From contig NZ_SMKY01000055.1 of NCBI RefSeq assembly GCF_004349235.1, forward strand, positions 1-39,019: a stretch of 39,019 bases of DNA. The letters run 5' to 3'. Position 1 is the stretch's first letter, and every line of letters begins with the position of its first letter. Position numbers and translations under genes: made by a program. Below the pieces are notes generated by a model. It had not been told where the DNA came from and did not search any database. It worked only from the letters and a program-made list of their open reading frames with translations. Positions 24,412 through 32,744 of the stretch are shown piece by piece. The DNA comes from Actinomadura darangshiensis (GTDB lineage Bacteria; Actinomycetota; Actinomycetes; Streptosporangiales; Streptosporangiaceae).

Positions 24412-25326
24412 ATGCAGCTGGAACTGCACCATCTCAGAACGCTCCGGGCGGTCGCCGCCGCGGGCAGCCTGAACCGGGCGGCGGAGCGGCTGCAGCTGCC
24501 GCAGCCCGCGCTGAGCAGGCAGCTGCGCCGGCTGGAGGACCTGTTCGGCGGCGCCCTGTTCGACCGGCACCACGACGGCGTCCGCCCGACCGCGCTCGGC
24601 CGCGTCGTCCTGCACCACGCGGCCGAGATCCTGGACGACTGCGCCGCCATCCGGGACGATCTCGCCCGGCACCGGGATCGGCAGACCGGCACGATCCGGC
24701 TCGGCTGGACGTCCAGCTGCGTCGCCGACCTGCTGCTCGCCGCGCTGCGCCGGCGGTTGCCCGGCACCCGGGTCGAGCTGATGATCGACGACTCGGCCCG
24801 GCAGGTCGCGGACTGGCTGGCCGCCGGCGAGATCGACATGGCGCTGGTCAACGAGATGACGAACGGGCAGGCCGTGCGCCCGGACGGCGTCGCGGTCGAG
24901 CACGTCATCGACGAGCGTCCGCAGATGCTGATCCGCGACGACCATCCTCTCGCGCGGCGCCCGGCGGTGGACATGGCCGAGCTGCGGGACGAGCGGTGGA
25001 TCGCGATCGCCGGCCCGGACGGATGCATCGCCGCGCTGCACCGGCTGTGCCGCCCGTTCGGCTTCACCCCGGCGATCGCGCACCATCTGCCGCTGCACGG
25101 GCCGCACGAGCAGGTGGTGCGCTACGACGGCTCCGTCCTGCTCACCCAGGGCTGGAGGCCGCCCGTGCCGGGCGTCGCGCGGCGGCCGATATCGGGGCTG
25201 CCGTGGGTCTCCCGCCATTCCCTCATGTACCGCCCCGACGGCTCCTGGACGCAGCAGATACCGGTCTTCGCCCGGATGCTGCGCGAGGCCCACGGCGCCA
25301 GAATCGACTCCTGTCCCCGCTCCTGA
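24412..25326 (+). CDS. LysR-family transcriptional regulator
   Basis: 304 aa, full-length LysR type. The winged helix (residues 1-60) includes AAAGSLNRAAERLQLPQPAL; the effector domain follows from about residue 90 (GTIRLGWTSSCVADLLLAAL). The ATG at 24412 follows GGGAGCAGCGAA. It lies 36 bp after the S8 protease gene and 28 bp before a second, divergent-in-sequence LysR gene in the same direction, so all three are probably co-transcribed. A possible target is the T-N11-A repeat at 20046-20068. Confidence 0.93.
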   Translation: MQLELHHLRTLRAVAAAGSLNRAAERLQLPQPALSRQLRRLEDLFGGALFDRHHDGVRPTALGRVVLHHAAEILDDCAAIRDDLARHRDRQTGTIRLGWTSSCVADLLLAALRRRLPGTRVELMIDDSARQVADWLAAGEIDMALVNEMTNGQAVRPDGVAVEHVIDERPQMLIRDDHPLARRPAVDMAELRDERWIAIAGPDGCIAALHRLCRPFGFTPAIAHHLPLHGPHEQVVRYDGSVLLTQGWRPPVPGVARRPISGLPWVSRHSLMYRPDGSWTQQIPVFARMLREAHGARIDSCPRS

Positions 25327-25354
25327 TCGGCTGGAAACCGGAAGACCCCCCGCC

Positions 25355-26269
25355 ATGGACATCGAACTCCGGCAGCTACGGATTCTGCACACCGTCGCCC
25401 AAGCGGGCAGCATCAACCGCGCCGCCGAAGAACTCGGCATGAGCCAAAGCGCGCTGAGCCGCGCGCTGCAACGCGTCGAACGCACCGTGGGAATGCAGCT
25501 GCTGAACCGGCAGCCCACCGGAATCACCCTGACCACGGCCGGTTCCATCGTGCTCGGCCACGCCGAGACCGTCCTGCCGGCGCTGCGCCGCATGTTCACC
25601 GACGTGCGCAGCTGCACGGCACCCGCGAACGGCCGGTCGCCCGCCCGCATCGGCGCCGCTCCCTCGCCGACCCTGACCTCGTTCGTCCGCTGCGTGGAGG
25701 ACCTCGGAATCGCGCCGCTGTCCTTACTGGTGGACGATTCCGGGCAGCGGCTCGTGCAGTTGCTCGCGCAGAACGAGATCGACGTGGCGATGTTCCGCCA
25801 TTTCCCGGAACTCGATCCAGAGCCGCCGGAGAACGTTCGGCACGAGGTGATCGCCACGCAGTCACCGTACGTGTGCCTTCCCGACGACCACCCCCTGGCC
25901 GGCCGTCCCGCCGTGCACCTGCCCGACCTCGACGCCGACCATTTCGTCGTCTCCTATCCGGAGTGCCAGCCGCTGACCGGGCATTTCCAGACGGCCTGCA
26001 CCCTGGCCGGCGCCCGGCCGCGGATCAGCTACGCCAACAGCGCGACCGCCGCCATCGCGCTCGGCGAGGCACTCGGCGCCGTCACGCTCACCTACTGGCC
26101 GCGCATCACCGAGCCCCGCCGGGTGCACGTCGCCCTGCACGGCACCCCGCTCGGCGCGGTCATGCTCCTCGCCTGGACGCAGGACGGCCCGCTCGGCGAC
26201 ATCAGCGACCAGTTCATCGGCTCCGTCCAGGCGATGCACACCGCCTTCGCCTGCCTCGACCGCGCCTGA
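25355..26269 (+). CDS. LysR-family transcriptional regulator
   Basis: 304 aa. Winged helix (residues 1-60) with AQAGSINRAAEELGMSQSALSRAL; effector domain from about residue 90. It shares length and layout with the preceding LysR but the effector halves differ clearly, so they probably sense different ligands or form distinct dimers. The ATG at 25355 has a C-rich, weak ribosome site. Gap 26270-26366 downstream contains no recognisable element beyond the ribosome site of the next gene. Confidence 0.93.
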   Translation: MDIELRQLRILHTVAQAGSINRAAEELGMSQSALSRALQRVERTVGMQLLNRQPTGITLTTAGSIVLGHAETVLPALRRMFTDVRSCTAPANGRSPARIGAAPSPTLTSFVRCVEDLGIAPLSLLVDDSGQRLVQLLAQNEIDVAMFRHFPELDPEPPENVRHEVIATQSPYVCLPDDHPLAGRPAVHLPDLDADHFVVSYPECQPLTGHFQTACTLAGARPRISYANSATAAIALGEALGAVTLTYWPRITEPRRVHVALHGTPLGAVMLLAWTQDGPLGDISDQFIGSVQAMHTAFACLDRA

Positions 26270-26366
26270 CCGGGCCGCCTGCCGCGGCGTTCATGGCCTC
26301 TCCCGATGACTTTTCGTTGCGGGGACTGTCTACATAACTGATGGTGTCGTCCCGAGGGGAGGCCGG

Positions 26367-26942
26367 ATGCGCGAGCGGACACACGGGCCGCGGCCCGCCA
26401 CGCGCGGCGGGCTGCTGGAAGAGGCGATCGGCTTCGTGCTGGCGGCCGTCCAGCCGGTCGCGGCGGACATGCTCGCGCGGCCGACCCCGTGCGAGCACTG
26501 GGACCTCGGCATGCTGCTGGCGCACGTCGGCGAGTCGCTGGCCGCCCTGCACGAGGGCATGCGCCGCGGGGACGTGGCGACGGTGCCGGCCCAGGCGGAC
26601 CCGGTGGACGATCCGGTGTCGGCGCTGCGGGTGCGGGCCGTCCGGCTGCTGAAGGCGACCTGCCGCCGGCAGGAGGTGGCGATCGGGGACCGGCGGATGG
26701 CGGGCGGGCTGCTGGCCGTCGCGGGCGCCCTGGAAGTGGCCGTGCACGGCTGGGACATCTCGCAGGCCACGCGGGAGGGGCGCCCCATCCCGCCGGCCCT
26801 GGCGGACGAACTGCTCCCGCTCGCCCCGCTGGTCCTGCCGGAGAAGCGGGATCCCCTGTTCGCCGGCCCCGTCGACCCGCCTCCGCGCGCCGGCCCGGGG
26901 GACCGCCTGGTCGCCCTCCTCGGCCGCCGTCCGCTGCGCTGA
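26367..26942 (+). CDS. TIGR03086-family DinB-like metal-binding protein
   Basis: 191 aa, four-helix DinB/mycothiol-dependent maleylpyruvate-isomerase-like fold. Candidate metal ligands are His44 or His53 (CEHWDLGMLLAHVGES) and His127 (VHGWDISQA), as in this actinobacterial family, whose members often use mycothiol. GAGGGGAGG precedes the ATG at 26367. The family's biochemical roles vary and nothing nearby fixes a substrate. Transcribed in the same direction as the acyl-CoA dehydrogenase gene 109 bp downstream, with no hairpin between, so an operon is possible. Confidence 0.85.
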   Translation: MRERTHGPRPATRGGLLEEAIGFVLAAVQPVAADMLARPTPCEHWDLGMLLAHVGESLAALHEGMRRGDVATVPAQADPVDDPVSALRVRAVRLLKATCRRQEVAIGDRRMAGGLLAVAGALEVAVHGWDISQATREGRPIPPALADELLPLAPLVLPEKRDPLFAGPVDPPPRAGPGDRLVALLGRRPLR

Positions 26943-27051
26943 GCCCGGCACCGGGGGCGGCGCGCACGCGATAGATCGGGACGACCCCTCGCCCCGGACC
27001 GCAACCGAATGCCATTCTGGTCTCTGGACGCACGTGATGCTTGGAGGGGCC

Positions 27052-29211
27052 ATGGCGATCGCCATCAGCGATGAACACCGGGAGCTGGCCGGGACGGCAC
27101 GCTCGTTCCTGCGCGACCAGGGGGCGCGGGCCGCGAACCGCGCCCTGCTGGAGGCGGAGAAGGAAACGCTCCCCGCGTTCTGGACGGAGTTCGCCGCGCT
27201 CGGGCTGCTCGGCCTGCACCTGCCCGAGGAGCACGGCGGCGGCGGGGCCGGGCTGCCCGAGCTGGTCGTCGTCGCCGAGGAGCTGGGCCGCGCCCCCGCG
27301 CCCGGCCCGATGCTGCCGACGATGATCGCCTCGGCCGCGATCGCCGCGTCCGGGACCGACGAGCAGCGGGCGCGGTTCCTGCCCGGCCTCGCGTCGGGCG
27401 AGACCCCGGCCGCCCTCGGCCTGGACGGCACCCTCACCCTGCGGGACGGCACCGCCACCGGGGACGCGGGCGTCGTCCTCGGCGGCGGGCTCGCGGAGCT
27501 GCTCGTCCTGGCGGCCGGCGACGACATGGTCGTCGTGCGGGCGGACGCGCCGGGCGTCACCGTCGAGGTGCCCGGCAACCTGGACCCGTCCCGCCGCTCC
27601 GCCCGCGTCCGGCTCGACGGCGTCGCCGCGGACGTCCTCGCCGGCGCCCGGACCCACGCCACCGCCCTCGCCCGGACCCTGGTGTCCGCCGAAGCGGTCG
27701 GCGGCGCGCTCGAATGCGTGGAGACCGCCACCGAGTACGCCAAGGTGCGCGAGCAGTTCGGACGCCCCATCGCGATGTACCAGGCGGTCAAGCACCACTG
27801 CGCGAACATGCTCGTCGCCGCTGAGCTGGCCACGGCCACCGTGTGGGACGCCGCGCGGGCCGCGTCCGGGCCGTCCGACCAGTTCGAGCTGGCGGCGGCC
27901 GTCGCCGCGGCGCTCGCCCTGCCCGCGTTCACGTCCAACACGGGCCTCAACATCCAGGTGCACGGCGGCATCGGCTTCACCTGGGAGCACGACGCCCATC
28001 TGCTGATGCGCCGGGCCGCGACGCTGGAGGCCGTGTTCGGCCCGCACTCCGCCGAGCGGGACGTGACCCGCCTGAAGGCCGCCGGCGTCGTCCGCGCCGC
28101 GACCCTCGACCTGCCGCCCGAAGCCGAGGCCGAACGCCCGCGGATCCGCGAGCTGGCCCGGGAGGTCGCCGCGCTGCCCGCCGCCGAGCAGCGGCAGAAG
28201 CTCATCGACACCGGCTACGCGCAGCCGCACTGGCCGCGCCCGTGGGGCGTGCAGGCGAGCGCCGGGCTGCAGCTCGTCATCGAGGACGAGTTCCGCACCG
28301 CCGGCGTGAAGCGCCCCCAGCTCGGCATCACCGGCTGGGTGATCCTCACCCTCGTCCAGCACGGCACGCAGGACCAGATCGACCGCTGGGTGCGTCCGGC
28401 GCTGACCGGCGACGAGATCTGGTGCCAGCTGTTCAGCGAGCCCGAGGCCGGGTCGGACGCCGCCGCCGTCAGGACCCGCGCCGTGAAGGTCGACGGCGGC
28501 TGGCTCGTCAACGGCCAGAAGGTGTGGACGAGCGGCGCCCAGCACTGCCGCTGGGGCTTCGCGACCGTCCGCACCGACCCGGACGCGGCCAAGCACGCCG
28601 GCGTCACCATGGTCGTCATCGACATGGAGCGCCCCGGCGTGGAGGTGCGGCCGCTCCGCCAGATCACCGGCGGCTCGGACTTCAACGAGGTGTTCTTCTC
28701 CGACGTGTTCGTCCCCGACGCCGACGTGGTCGGCGCCCCCAACCAGGGCTGGACGGTCGCCCGCGCGACCCTCGGCAACGAGCGCGTCAGCATCGGCGGC
28801 GGCGCCGGCGGCGCCGGCGGCCCGGCCGGACCCGACGTCGTCGGCCTGTACCGCGAGCACGGCGGCCACGTTCCGGCGGCCGCCGAGCGGGTCGGCGCCT
28901 ACCTGGCCGAGGAGCAGGCCCTCCGCCTGCTCAACCTGCGGTCCGCCGAACGCGCCGTCGCCGGCGGCGAACCCGGCCCCGAGGGCAACATCACCAAGCT
29001 CGTCCTCGCCGAGCACGGCCACGCCACCGCCGCCCTCCTCGCCGAGTTCGCCGGCCCCGGCACCGCCTTCGACGAGGGCATCGGCCAGTTCGCCGGCCTG
29101 ATGCGGCTCGGCTCCCGCGGCATGTCCATCGCCGGCGGCACCTCCGAGATCACCCGCAACCAGATAGCCGAGCGCATCCTCCGCCTCCCCCGCGACCCCC
29201 TGATCAGATGA
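27052..29211 (+). CDS. Fused double-domain acyl-CoA dehydrogenase (FadE34-like)
   Basis: 719 aa, two acyl-CoA dehydrogenase units in one chain (about 8-345 and 390-719), as in mycobacterial FadE34 of cholesterol side-chain degradation. The first half has RSFLRDQGAR, YAKVREQFGRPIAMYQAVKH and HGGIGFTWEHDAHL. The second half has the FAD/substrate signature WCQLFSEPEAGSDAAAVRTR, NGQKVWTSGAQH and the C-terminal GGTSEITRNQIAERIL. The position of the usual YEGT catalytic Glu is Gly here, as in several steroid-acting members, so the base must lie elsewhere. The ATG at 27052 follows TTGGAGGGGCC; an ATG at 27034 is upstream of that site. Steroid or branched acyl-CoA substrate is inferred. Confidence 0.92.
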   Translation: MAIAISDEHRELAGTARSFLRDQGARAANRALLEAEKETLPAFWTEFAALGLLGLHLPEEHGGGGAGLPELVVVAEELGRAPAPGPMLPTMIASAAIAASGTDEQRARFLPGLASGETPAALGLDGTLTLRDGTATGDAGVVLGGGLAELLVLAAGDDMVVVRADAPGVTVEVPGNLDPSRRSARVRLDGVAADVLAGARTHATALARTLVSAEAVGGALECVETATEYAKVREQFGRPIAMYQAVKHHCANMLVAAELATATVWDAARAASGPSDQFELAAAVAAALALPAFTSNTGLNIQVHGGIGFTWEHDAHLLMRRAATLEAVFGPHSAERDVTRLKAAGVVRAATLDLPPEAEAERPRIRELAREVAALPAAEQRQKLIDTGYAQPHWPRPWGVQASAGLQLVIEDEFRTAGVKRPQLGITGWVILTLVQHGTQDQIDRWVRPALTGDEIWCQLFSEPEAGSDAAAVRTRAVKVDGGWLVNGQKVWTSGAQHCRWGFATVRTDPDAAKHAGVTMVVIDMERPGVEVRPLRQITGGSDFNEVFFSDVFVPDADVVGAPNQGWTVARATLGNERVSIGGGAGGAGGPAGPDVVGLYREHGGHVPAAAERVGAYLAEEQALRLLNLRSAERAVAGGEPGPEGNITKLVLAEHGHATAALLAEFAGPGTAFDEGIGQFAGLMRLGSRGMSIAGGTSEITRNQIAERILRLPRDPLIR

Positions 29212-29259
29212 CTCCCAGGGGGGCGACCCCCTGGAACCCCCGTCACGGACGCCCGTCCG

Positions 29260-29299
29260 ACGGGCAGGCGCGTTCCGCTCGCTCCACGCGCCTGCCCGT
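29260..29299. terminator. Bidirectional hairpin between convergent fadE and aldo/keto reductase genes
   Basis: Perfect 14-bp arms (ACGGGCAGGCGCGT at 29260-29273 and its complement at 29286-29299) around a 12-base loop. It lies in the 123-bp gap between the fadE stop (29211) and the converging reductase stop (29335). Confidence 0.85.
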
Positions 29300-29334
29300 G
29301 ACCTCGGTCGGGCTTCGATCCGCCGGGGCTGGGG

Positions 29335-30369
29335 TTACCCCCGGCGGGTTTCGGGCTTCAGGGACGGGTTGCCGGTGCCGTGGTTGATGCCCGCGATGTC
29401 GGTGCCCGGAGGGACGACCTCGTCGATGGCGTCGAGGACGGCCGGGTCGAGGTGGACGTCGGCGGCGGCGAGCAGGTCGTCCAGCTGCGCCATGGTCTTC
29501 GGGCCGATGATCGTCGAGGTGACGGCGGGGTGCTCGGCGACGAAGCCGAGGGCCAGGTGCGTGAGGGAGAGGCCCGCCTGCTCGGCGATCTTCGTGAGGC
29601 GCTCCACGGCGTCGTAGCGCGCCGAGGCGCTGGGGTCGACGTCGACGGTGCGGCCGCGCCACGCCGGGTTGTCCGAGGGCGCGAAGCGGGAGCCCGCGGG
29701 GGCCGCCTCGCCGCGCCGGTACTTGCCGGTGAGCCAGCCGCCGGCGAGCGGGCTCCACGGGATGACGCCCATGCCGTACCGGCGGGCCGCGGGCAGCATC
29801 GACTCCTCGATGGAGCGCGCGAAGATCGAGTACTGCGGCTGCTCGCAGACGAACCGGACGCCGCCCCGGCGCTCGGCGGCCCACTGCGCCTCGACGATCC
29901 AGTCGGCGGGGTACGTCGACGAGCCGACGTAGCGGACCTTGCCCTGGCGGACGAGGTCGGTCAGCGCGTCGAGCGTCTCCTCCAGGTCGGTGTCCCAGTC
30001 GCGGCGGTGCATCTGGTACAGGTCGATGTGGTCGGTGCCGAGGCGGCGGAGGCTGTTCTCGACGGCCCGGACGATGTAACGGCGCGATCCGCCGCGGCTG
30101 TTGCGCTCGTCGCCGAGCGGGAAGAAGAACTTGGTCGCGAGGACGATGTCGTCCCGGCGGCCCTTGATGGCCTTGCCGACGATCTCCTCGCTCTCCCCGG
30201 CGGAGTACATGTCGGCGGTGTCGATGAAGTTGATCCCGGCGTCCAGCGCCTTGTGGACGATGCGGACCGAGTCGTCGTGGTCGGGGTTGCCGACCGCGCC
30301 GAACATCATCGCGCCGAGGCACTGGCTGCTGACCTCGACTCCGGTACGGCCGAGCTTGCGGTACTGCAT
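29335..30369 (-). CDS. Aldo/keto reductase
   Basis: NADPH-dependent carbonyl reductase, 344 aa, TIM barrel. Family motifs in order: LGRTGVEVSSQCLGAMMFG, GINFIDTADMYSAGESE with catalytic Asp and Tyr, the active Lys in LATKFFF, His in YQMHRRD, and IIGPKTMAQLDDLL for cofactor binding near the end. The ATG at 30369 follows GAGGAGG. It lies 70 bp downstream of hypB on the same strand, so read-through from the hyp genes is possible, but a functional link to the hydrogenase is not evident. The physiological substrate is unknown. Confidence 0.93.
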   Translation of the reverse strand: MQYRKLGRTGVEVSSQCLGAMMFGAVGNPDHDDSVRIVHKALDAGINFIDTADMYSAGESEEIVGKAIKGRRDDIVLATKFFFPLGDERNSRGGSRRYIVRAVENSLRRLGTDHIDLYQMHRRDWDTDLEETLDALTDLVRQGKVRYVGSSTYPADWIVEAQWAAERRGGVRFVCEQPQYSIFARSIEESMLPAARRYGMGVIPWSPLAGGWLTGKYRRGEAAPAGSRFAPSDNPAWRGRTVDVDPSASARYDAVERLTKIAEQAGLSLTHLALGFVAEHPAVTSTIIGPKTMAQLDDLLAAADVHLDPAVLDAIDEVVPPGTDIAGINHGTGNPSLKPETRRG

Positions 30370-30439
30370 TTCTGGCGTGCCTCCTCATTGGGCGGACGCG
30401 CAGAACGCTACGAGCTGGAGTGCGCTCAAGGTCAAGCGG

Positions 30440-31165
30440 TCAGAGGTCGGCGAGCCAGTCGTACCAGGCTTCCAGGCCGTCGCCGTTGGTTGCGGAGATG
30501 GGGAGGATGCGCAGGCCGGGGGAGAGGCGGTGGGTCGCGTCTTGGAAGGCTTCCGTGTCGAAGTCGACGTGCGGCAGCAGGTCGGTCTTGTTGAGCAGCA
30601 GGATGTCGGCGCCGCGGAACATGTGCGGGTACTTCAGCGGCTTGTCGGCGCCCTCGGTCACGGACACGAGCACGACGCGGGCACGCTCGCCGAGGTCGAA
30701 CAGCGCCGGGCAGACGAGGTTGCCGACGTTCTCGATGAACACCGTCGAGCCGTCCGGCGGCGCCAGCGCGGTGAGCGCCTCGGCCACCATCGAGGCGTCG
30801 AGATGGCAGCCCGCGCCCGTGTTGACCTGGACGGTCCGGGCTCCGGCCGCGGTGAGGCGCGCCGCGTCCAGCAGCGTCTCCTGATCGCCCTCGATCACCG
30901 AGATCGGACGGTCCGGGCTCAGGTCGGCGACGGTGCGCTCCAGCAGCGTCGTCTTCCCGGAGCCGGGAGAGCTCATCATGTTGAGGGCGACGATGCCGCG
31001 TTCGCCGAGCCAGGCCCGGTTCCGGCCGGCCAGGTCGTCGTTGCGGGCCAGCACCTTCTGGTCGAGGGTCACGACGTGCCCGTGCCCGTGCCCATGCCCG
31101 TGTCCGGGGGCGGGCAGGGTCGTCAGGCGCGCGGTGTCCCCCTCGCAGCCGCAGGTCTCACACAT
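30440..31165 (-). CDS. hypB: Hydrogenase nickel incorporation GTPase HypB
   Basis: GTPase delivering nickel to the hydrogenase large subunit, 241 aa. The N-terminal CETCGC is the high-affinity nickel site, followed by a His-Gly run (about residues 21-30, five GH pairs) that stores metal. GTPase motifs are SSPGSGKTT, IEGDQET and NKTD. The DNA of the His run is a 6-base simple repeat near 31076-31102. It overlaps hypA by 8 bases and the pair diverges from hhyS. The other maturation genes (hypC, D, E, F) are not in the window and must be elsewhere. Confidence 0.97.
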   Translation of the reverse strand: MCETCGCEGDTARLTTLPAPGHGHGHGHGHVVTLDQKVLARNDDLAGRNRAWLGERGIVALNMMSSPGSGKTTLLERTVADLSPDRPISVIEGDQETLLDAARLTAAGARTVQVNTGAGCHLDASMVAEALTALAPPDGSTVFIENVGNLVCPALFDLGERARVVLVSVTEGADKPLKYPHMFRGADILLLNKTDLLPHVDFDTEAFQDATHRLSPGLRILPISATNGDGLEAWYDWLADL

Positions 31166-31496
31166 CGCCGGCCACCTCCACCGCCTTGATCGTCAGATCG
31201 GCGCCGCCGCTGATCGTCACGTCGGTGCTGCCGCACGGGCACAGGGCGAGCGGGCCGCGGGCGGTGAAGGACGTCCCGCAGGACGCGCAGTCGCCGGTGC
31301 CGTCCGGCTCGGTGATGTCGAGCCGGGCGCCCTCCACGCACGTCCCCTCGCCGGCGAGCTGGAAGCAGAACCGCACCGCGTCCGGCATGACTCCGGAAAG
31401 TCTCCCTATTTCGAGGTGCACCACCACCACCCGCGAATCGGGCATTTGGGTGTTTATTGCTGCTATGACGCTCTCCGCAACGGCCAATTCGTGCAC
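31158..31496 (-). CDS. hypA: Hydrogenase maturation nickel chaperone HypA
   Basis: 112 aa. The start is a GTG at 31496 giving the required M-H-E-L, where His2 is the nickel ligand; GGGAGG lies 4 bases upstream, and longer in-frame starts would bury His2. The zinc site is CASC and a second pair spaced CPC (C-x-C instead of the textbook C-x-x-C). GRLSGVMPDAVRFCFQL is the family core. It overlaps hypB and is divergent from hhyS, so the structural and nickel-insertion genes share one 185-bp control region. Confidence 0.95.
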   Translation of the reverse strand: MHELAVAESVIAAINTQMPDSRVVVVHLEIGRLSGVMPDAVRFCFQLAGEGTCVEGARLDITEPDGTGDCASCGTSFTARGPLALCPCGSTDVTISGGADLTIKAVEVAGDV

Positions 31497-31681
31497 GCGT
31501 CCTCCCGGCCCGTTTCCATTGCCCCCGCGCCGCTGTGCTGCCCCCGATCTTCCTCGCTCAAACGGTGCGTTTACCGAATGGTGGAAGGCCGTTGAACGGG
31601 TTTTCGGGCGGTGTTTCACGCCGTTCCGCAAGGGCAGGGCCGGATTGGTAATCATCTCGGCAGGTCGGGGGAGGGGCTGCG
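31497..31681. promoter_or_regulatory. Divergent hypA / hhyS control region
   Basis: This 185-bp gap is less GC-rich than its flanks and must hold promoters for both the hyp pair and the hydrogenase operon. I see AAACG-GTG-CGTTT (31560-31572), a small inverted repeat, and a TTGAAC hexamer facing hhyS near 31592 without a good -10 partner. GGGGGAGGGG serves as the hhyS ribosome site. No clear activator or FNR/CRP-type box. Confidence 0.5.
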
Positions 31682-32731
31682 ATGGTGGACGTCGCTCCGG
31701 CGGAACCGCTGACGGACGAGATCCACATTCTGTGGACGTCCGAGGGAATGAGCTGCGACGGCGACACGATCTCGGTGACGGCGGCCTCGCTGCCGAGCAT
31801 CGAGGACGTCGTCCTCGGCGCGATACCGGGCCTGCCCAAGGTCCATCTGCACAACAAGGTGCTCGCCTACGAGAACGGCGACGAGTTCCTGGAGGCGTTC
31901 CGGCAGGCCGCGCGCGGCGAGCTGGACCCGTTCATCCTCGTCGTCGAGGGATCGATCCCGAACGAGAACATCAACGGCGACGGCTACTGGACGTCGATGG
32001 GCAACGACCCGGAGACCGGTGAGCCGATCACGCTGAACGAGTGGCTCGACCGGCTCGCGCACCAGGCCTGGGCGGTCGTGGCGGCGGGCACGTGCGCGAC
32101 CTACGGCGGCATCCACGCGATGGCCGGTAACCCGACGGGGTGCATGGGCCTCGCCGACTACCTCGGCTGGGACTTCCGGTCCGCCGCCGGGCTGCCGATC
32201 GTGAACGTGCCGGGCTGCCCCGTCCAGCCGGACAACTTCATGGAGACGCTGCTCTGGGTGCTGTACCAGGCGGCCGGGCAGGCGCCGGTCATCCCGCTGG
32301 ACGAGCAGCTCCGCCCGACCTGGCTGTTCGGCAAGACCGTCCACGAGGGCTGCGACCGCGCCGCCTACTACGAGCAGGCCGATTTCGCCCGCGACTACAA
32401 CTCGCCGAAATGCCAGGTGAAGGTGGGCTGCTGGGGCCCGGTCGTGAACTGCAACGTCACCAAGCGCGGCTGGATGGACGGCGTCGGCGGCTGCCCCAAT
32501 GTCGGCGGCATCTGCATCGGCTGCACGATGCCCGGTTTCCCGGACAAGTTCATGCCGTTCATGGACGAGCCGCCCGGCGCGAGCCTTTCCTCCACGCTGC
32601 TGCGCACGTACGGGCCGTTCATCCGGTCGATGCGGTCGATCACCAACAAGGGCGCCAACAAGGAACCGAAGTGGCGCCACAACCGAGACAGGCTGACCAG
32701 CGGCTACCAGCCCCGCTGGCCGCGGCACTGA
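31682..32731 (+). CDS. hhyS: High-affinity [NiFe]-hydrogenase (group 1h) small subunit
   Basis: Iron-sulfur electron-transfer subunit, 349 aa. No twin-arginine leader, as in actinobacterial-type (group 1h, formerly 5) enzymes, unlike most group 1 hydrogenases. In the proximal-cluster region the usual ECTGC is EGMSCDGD (residues 21-28): the first Cys is Gly22, Cys25 is kept, and Asp26 or Asp28 can supply the fourth ligand, agreeing with the 3Cys-1Asp cluster known from the Cupriavidus enzyme. Other cluster Cys are in GTCATYGG, NVPGCPVQPDN, VHEGCD, KCQVKVGCWGPVVNC and GGCPNVGGICIGC. The ATG at 31682 follows a strong ribosome site. It oxidises trace H2 together with hhyL. Confidence 0.97.
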   Translation: MVDVAPAEPLTDEIHILWTSEGMSCDGDTISVTAASLPSIEDVVLGAIPGLPKVHLHNKVLAYENGDEFLEAFRQAARGELDPFILVVEGSIPNENINGDGYWTSMGNDPETGEPITLNEWLDRLAHQAWAVVAAGTCATYGGIHAMAGNPTGCMGLADYLGWDFRSAAGLPIVNVPGCPVQPDNFMETLLWVLYQAAGQAPVIPLDEQLRPTWLFGKTVHEGCDRAAYYEQADFARDYNSPKCQVKVGCWGPVVNCNVTKRGWMDGVGGCPNVGGICIGCTMPGFPDKFMPFMDEPPGASLSSTLLRTYGPFIRSMRSITNKGANKEPKWRHNRDRLTSGYQPRWPRH

Positions 32732-32744
32732 AAGGCGGCCGTCC

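Noticed and set aside
23068..29022. Very long open frames on the minus strand (900-980 codons) antisense to the S8/LysR/LysR and DinB/fadE genes
   Set aside because: They lie antisense to genes with clear motifs, have Arg/Gly/Val/Ala-rich low-information translations and arise from GC-biased third codon positions.
31076..31102. Six-base tandem repeat as a variable regulatory microsatellite
   Set aside because: It encodes the Gly-His run expected in HypB nickel-storage segments.
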